A DNA stretch of 41,662 nt from Amycolatopsis bullii (lineage in GTDB: Bacteria; Actinomycetota; Actinomycetes; Mycobacteriales; Pseudonocardiaceae), in the NCBI RefSeq assembly GCF_014654205.1, contig NZ_BNAW01000069.1:1-41662 (forward strand), read 5' to 3'. The translations under genes and the position numbers were made by a program. The stretch's first letter is position 1, and every line of letters begins with the position of its first letter. Below the pieces are notes generated by a model, which ran no database searches, had not been told where the DNA came from, and worked only from the letters and a program-made list of their open reading frames with translations. Positions 41,531-41,662 of the stretch are shown piece by piece.

Positions 41531-41662
41531 CCGCTGGGATGACGGCATGCGTACTTGGAGGGACAACACTGCGGGCGGCGACTGTCGGCGCGAGCGGCGA
41601 GCAGCGGCCGATGGGCGCGCGCGGCGGCGGGCAGGTGCCAGGCGGGGGCGGGCGGTGGCGAC
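41531..41662. other. G-rich end of window without recognisable genes
   Basis: The last about 130 bases are dominated by GGC/GGCG runs with strong G over C bias. I see no coding continuity with the cyclodeaminase-like fragment, and the composition differs from the rest of the window. Confidence 0.5.

Overview
The window is high-GC DNA with many GTG and TTG starts, genes coupled by 1-4 bp stop/start overlaps, secreted lipoproteins, and several promoters consistent with leaderless transcripts. The gene set (family 2B encapsulin, iniBAC-like dynamins, EACC1-caspase pair, PPOX/F420-type protein, macrolide glycosyltransferase) points to a filamentous actinobacterium, most likely Pseudonocardiales and Amycolatopsis-like. 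This placement is inferred from gene content, not from a search.

Layout. 1-2494: a family 2B encapsulin operon with two tandem shell genes (the first only as its last 28 codons) and a polyprenyl diphosphate synthase that is the likely cargo. A symmetric array of 21-bp repeats separates it from a convergent CapA-like lipoprotein gene (2654-3784). 4100-9564: an arabinose-type sugar ABC importer (binding protein, double ATPase, permease), a FadR-type GntR regulator and a secreted GH105/GH88-like hydrolase, together a probable pectin/rhamnogalacturonan uptake locus. 9618-13537 (minus): an ABC-2 type exporter, a membrane protein, a small winged-helix regulator and DNA polymerase IV, read from a promoter carrying two ACTTTG-N5-CAAAGT palindromes. 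13691-15259: a secreted TAP-like tripeptidyl aminopeptidase. 15413-16700: a ten-codon leader peptide containing RLR, followed by a macrolide glycosyltransferase. 16691-18374 (minus): a caspase with an EF-hand loop and a C-terminal membrane anchor, coupled to an EACC1-type component. 18428-22715 (minus): a polar amino-acid ABC importer whose last gene fuses a class V PLP enzyme to a DauR/YheO-type PAS-HTH regulator; twin CAACT-N4-GTTG palindromes sit in its promoter. 22812-28540: Gfo/Idh/MocA oxidoreductase, NADAR protein, GH8 glycosidase, PPOX protein, TetR regulator, acyl-CoA synthetase. 28712-36593: an iniBAC-like envelope-stress locus (IniB-like, two dynamin-like GTPases) facing a degenerate Hsp70-like membrane protein and an IniR-like LuxR regulator. 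36691-41337: beta-helix/FnIII secreted protein, molybdopterin oxidoreductase with its FAD reductase, pentapeptide-repeat protein. The end (41376-41662) holds a broken ornithine-cyclodeaminase-like start.

The strongest candidates for notable biology are the two-shell encapsulin, the RLR leader with mutually exclusive hairpins ahead of the macrolide glycosyltransferase, the caspase-EACC1 conflict module, the PLP-DauR fusion with its likely operator, and the iniBAC locus with an Hsp70-like partner. Many intergenic gaps carry long, nearly perfect hairpins, probably terminators, some of which seem to belong to repeat families.
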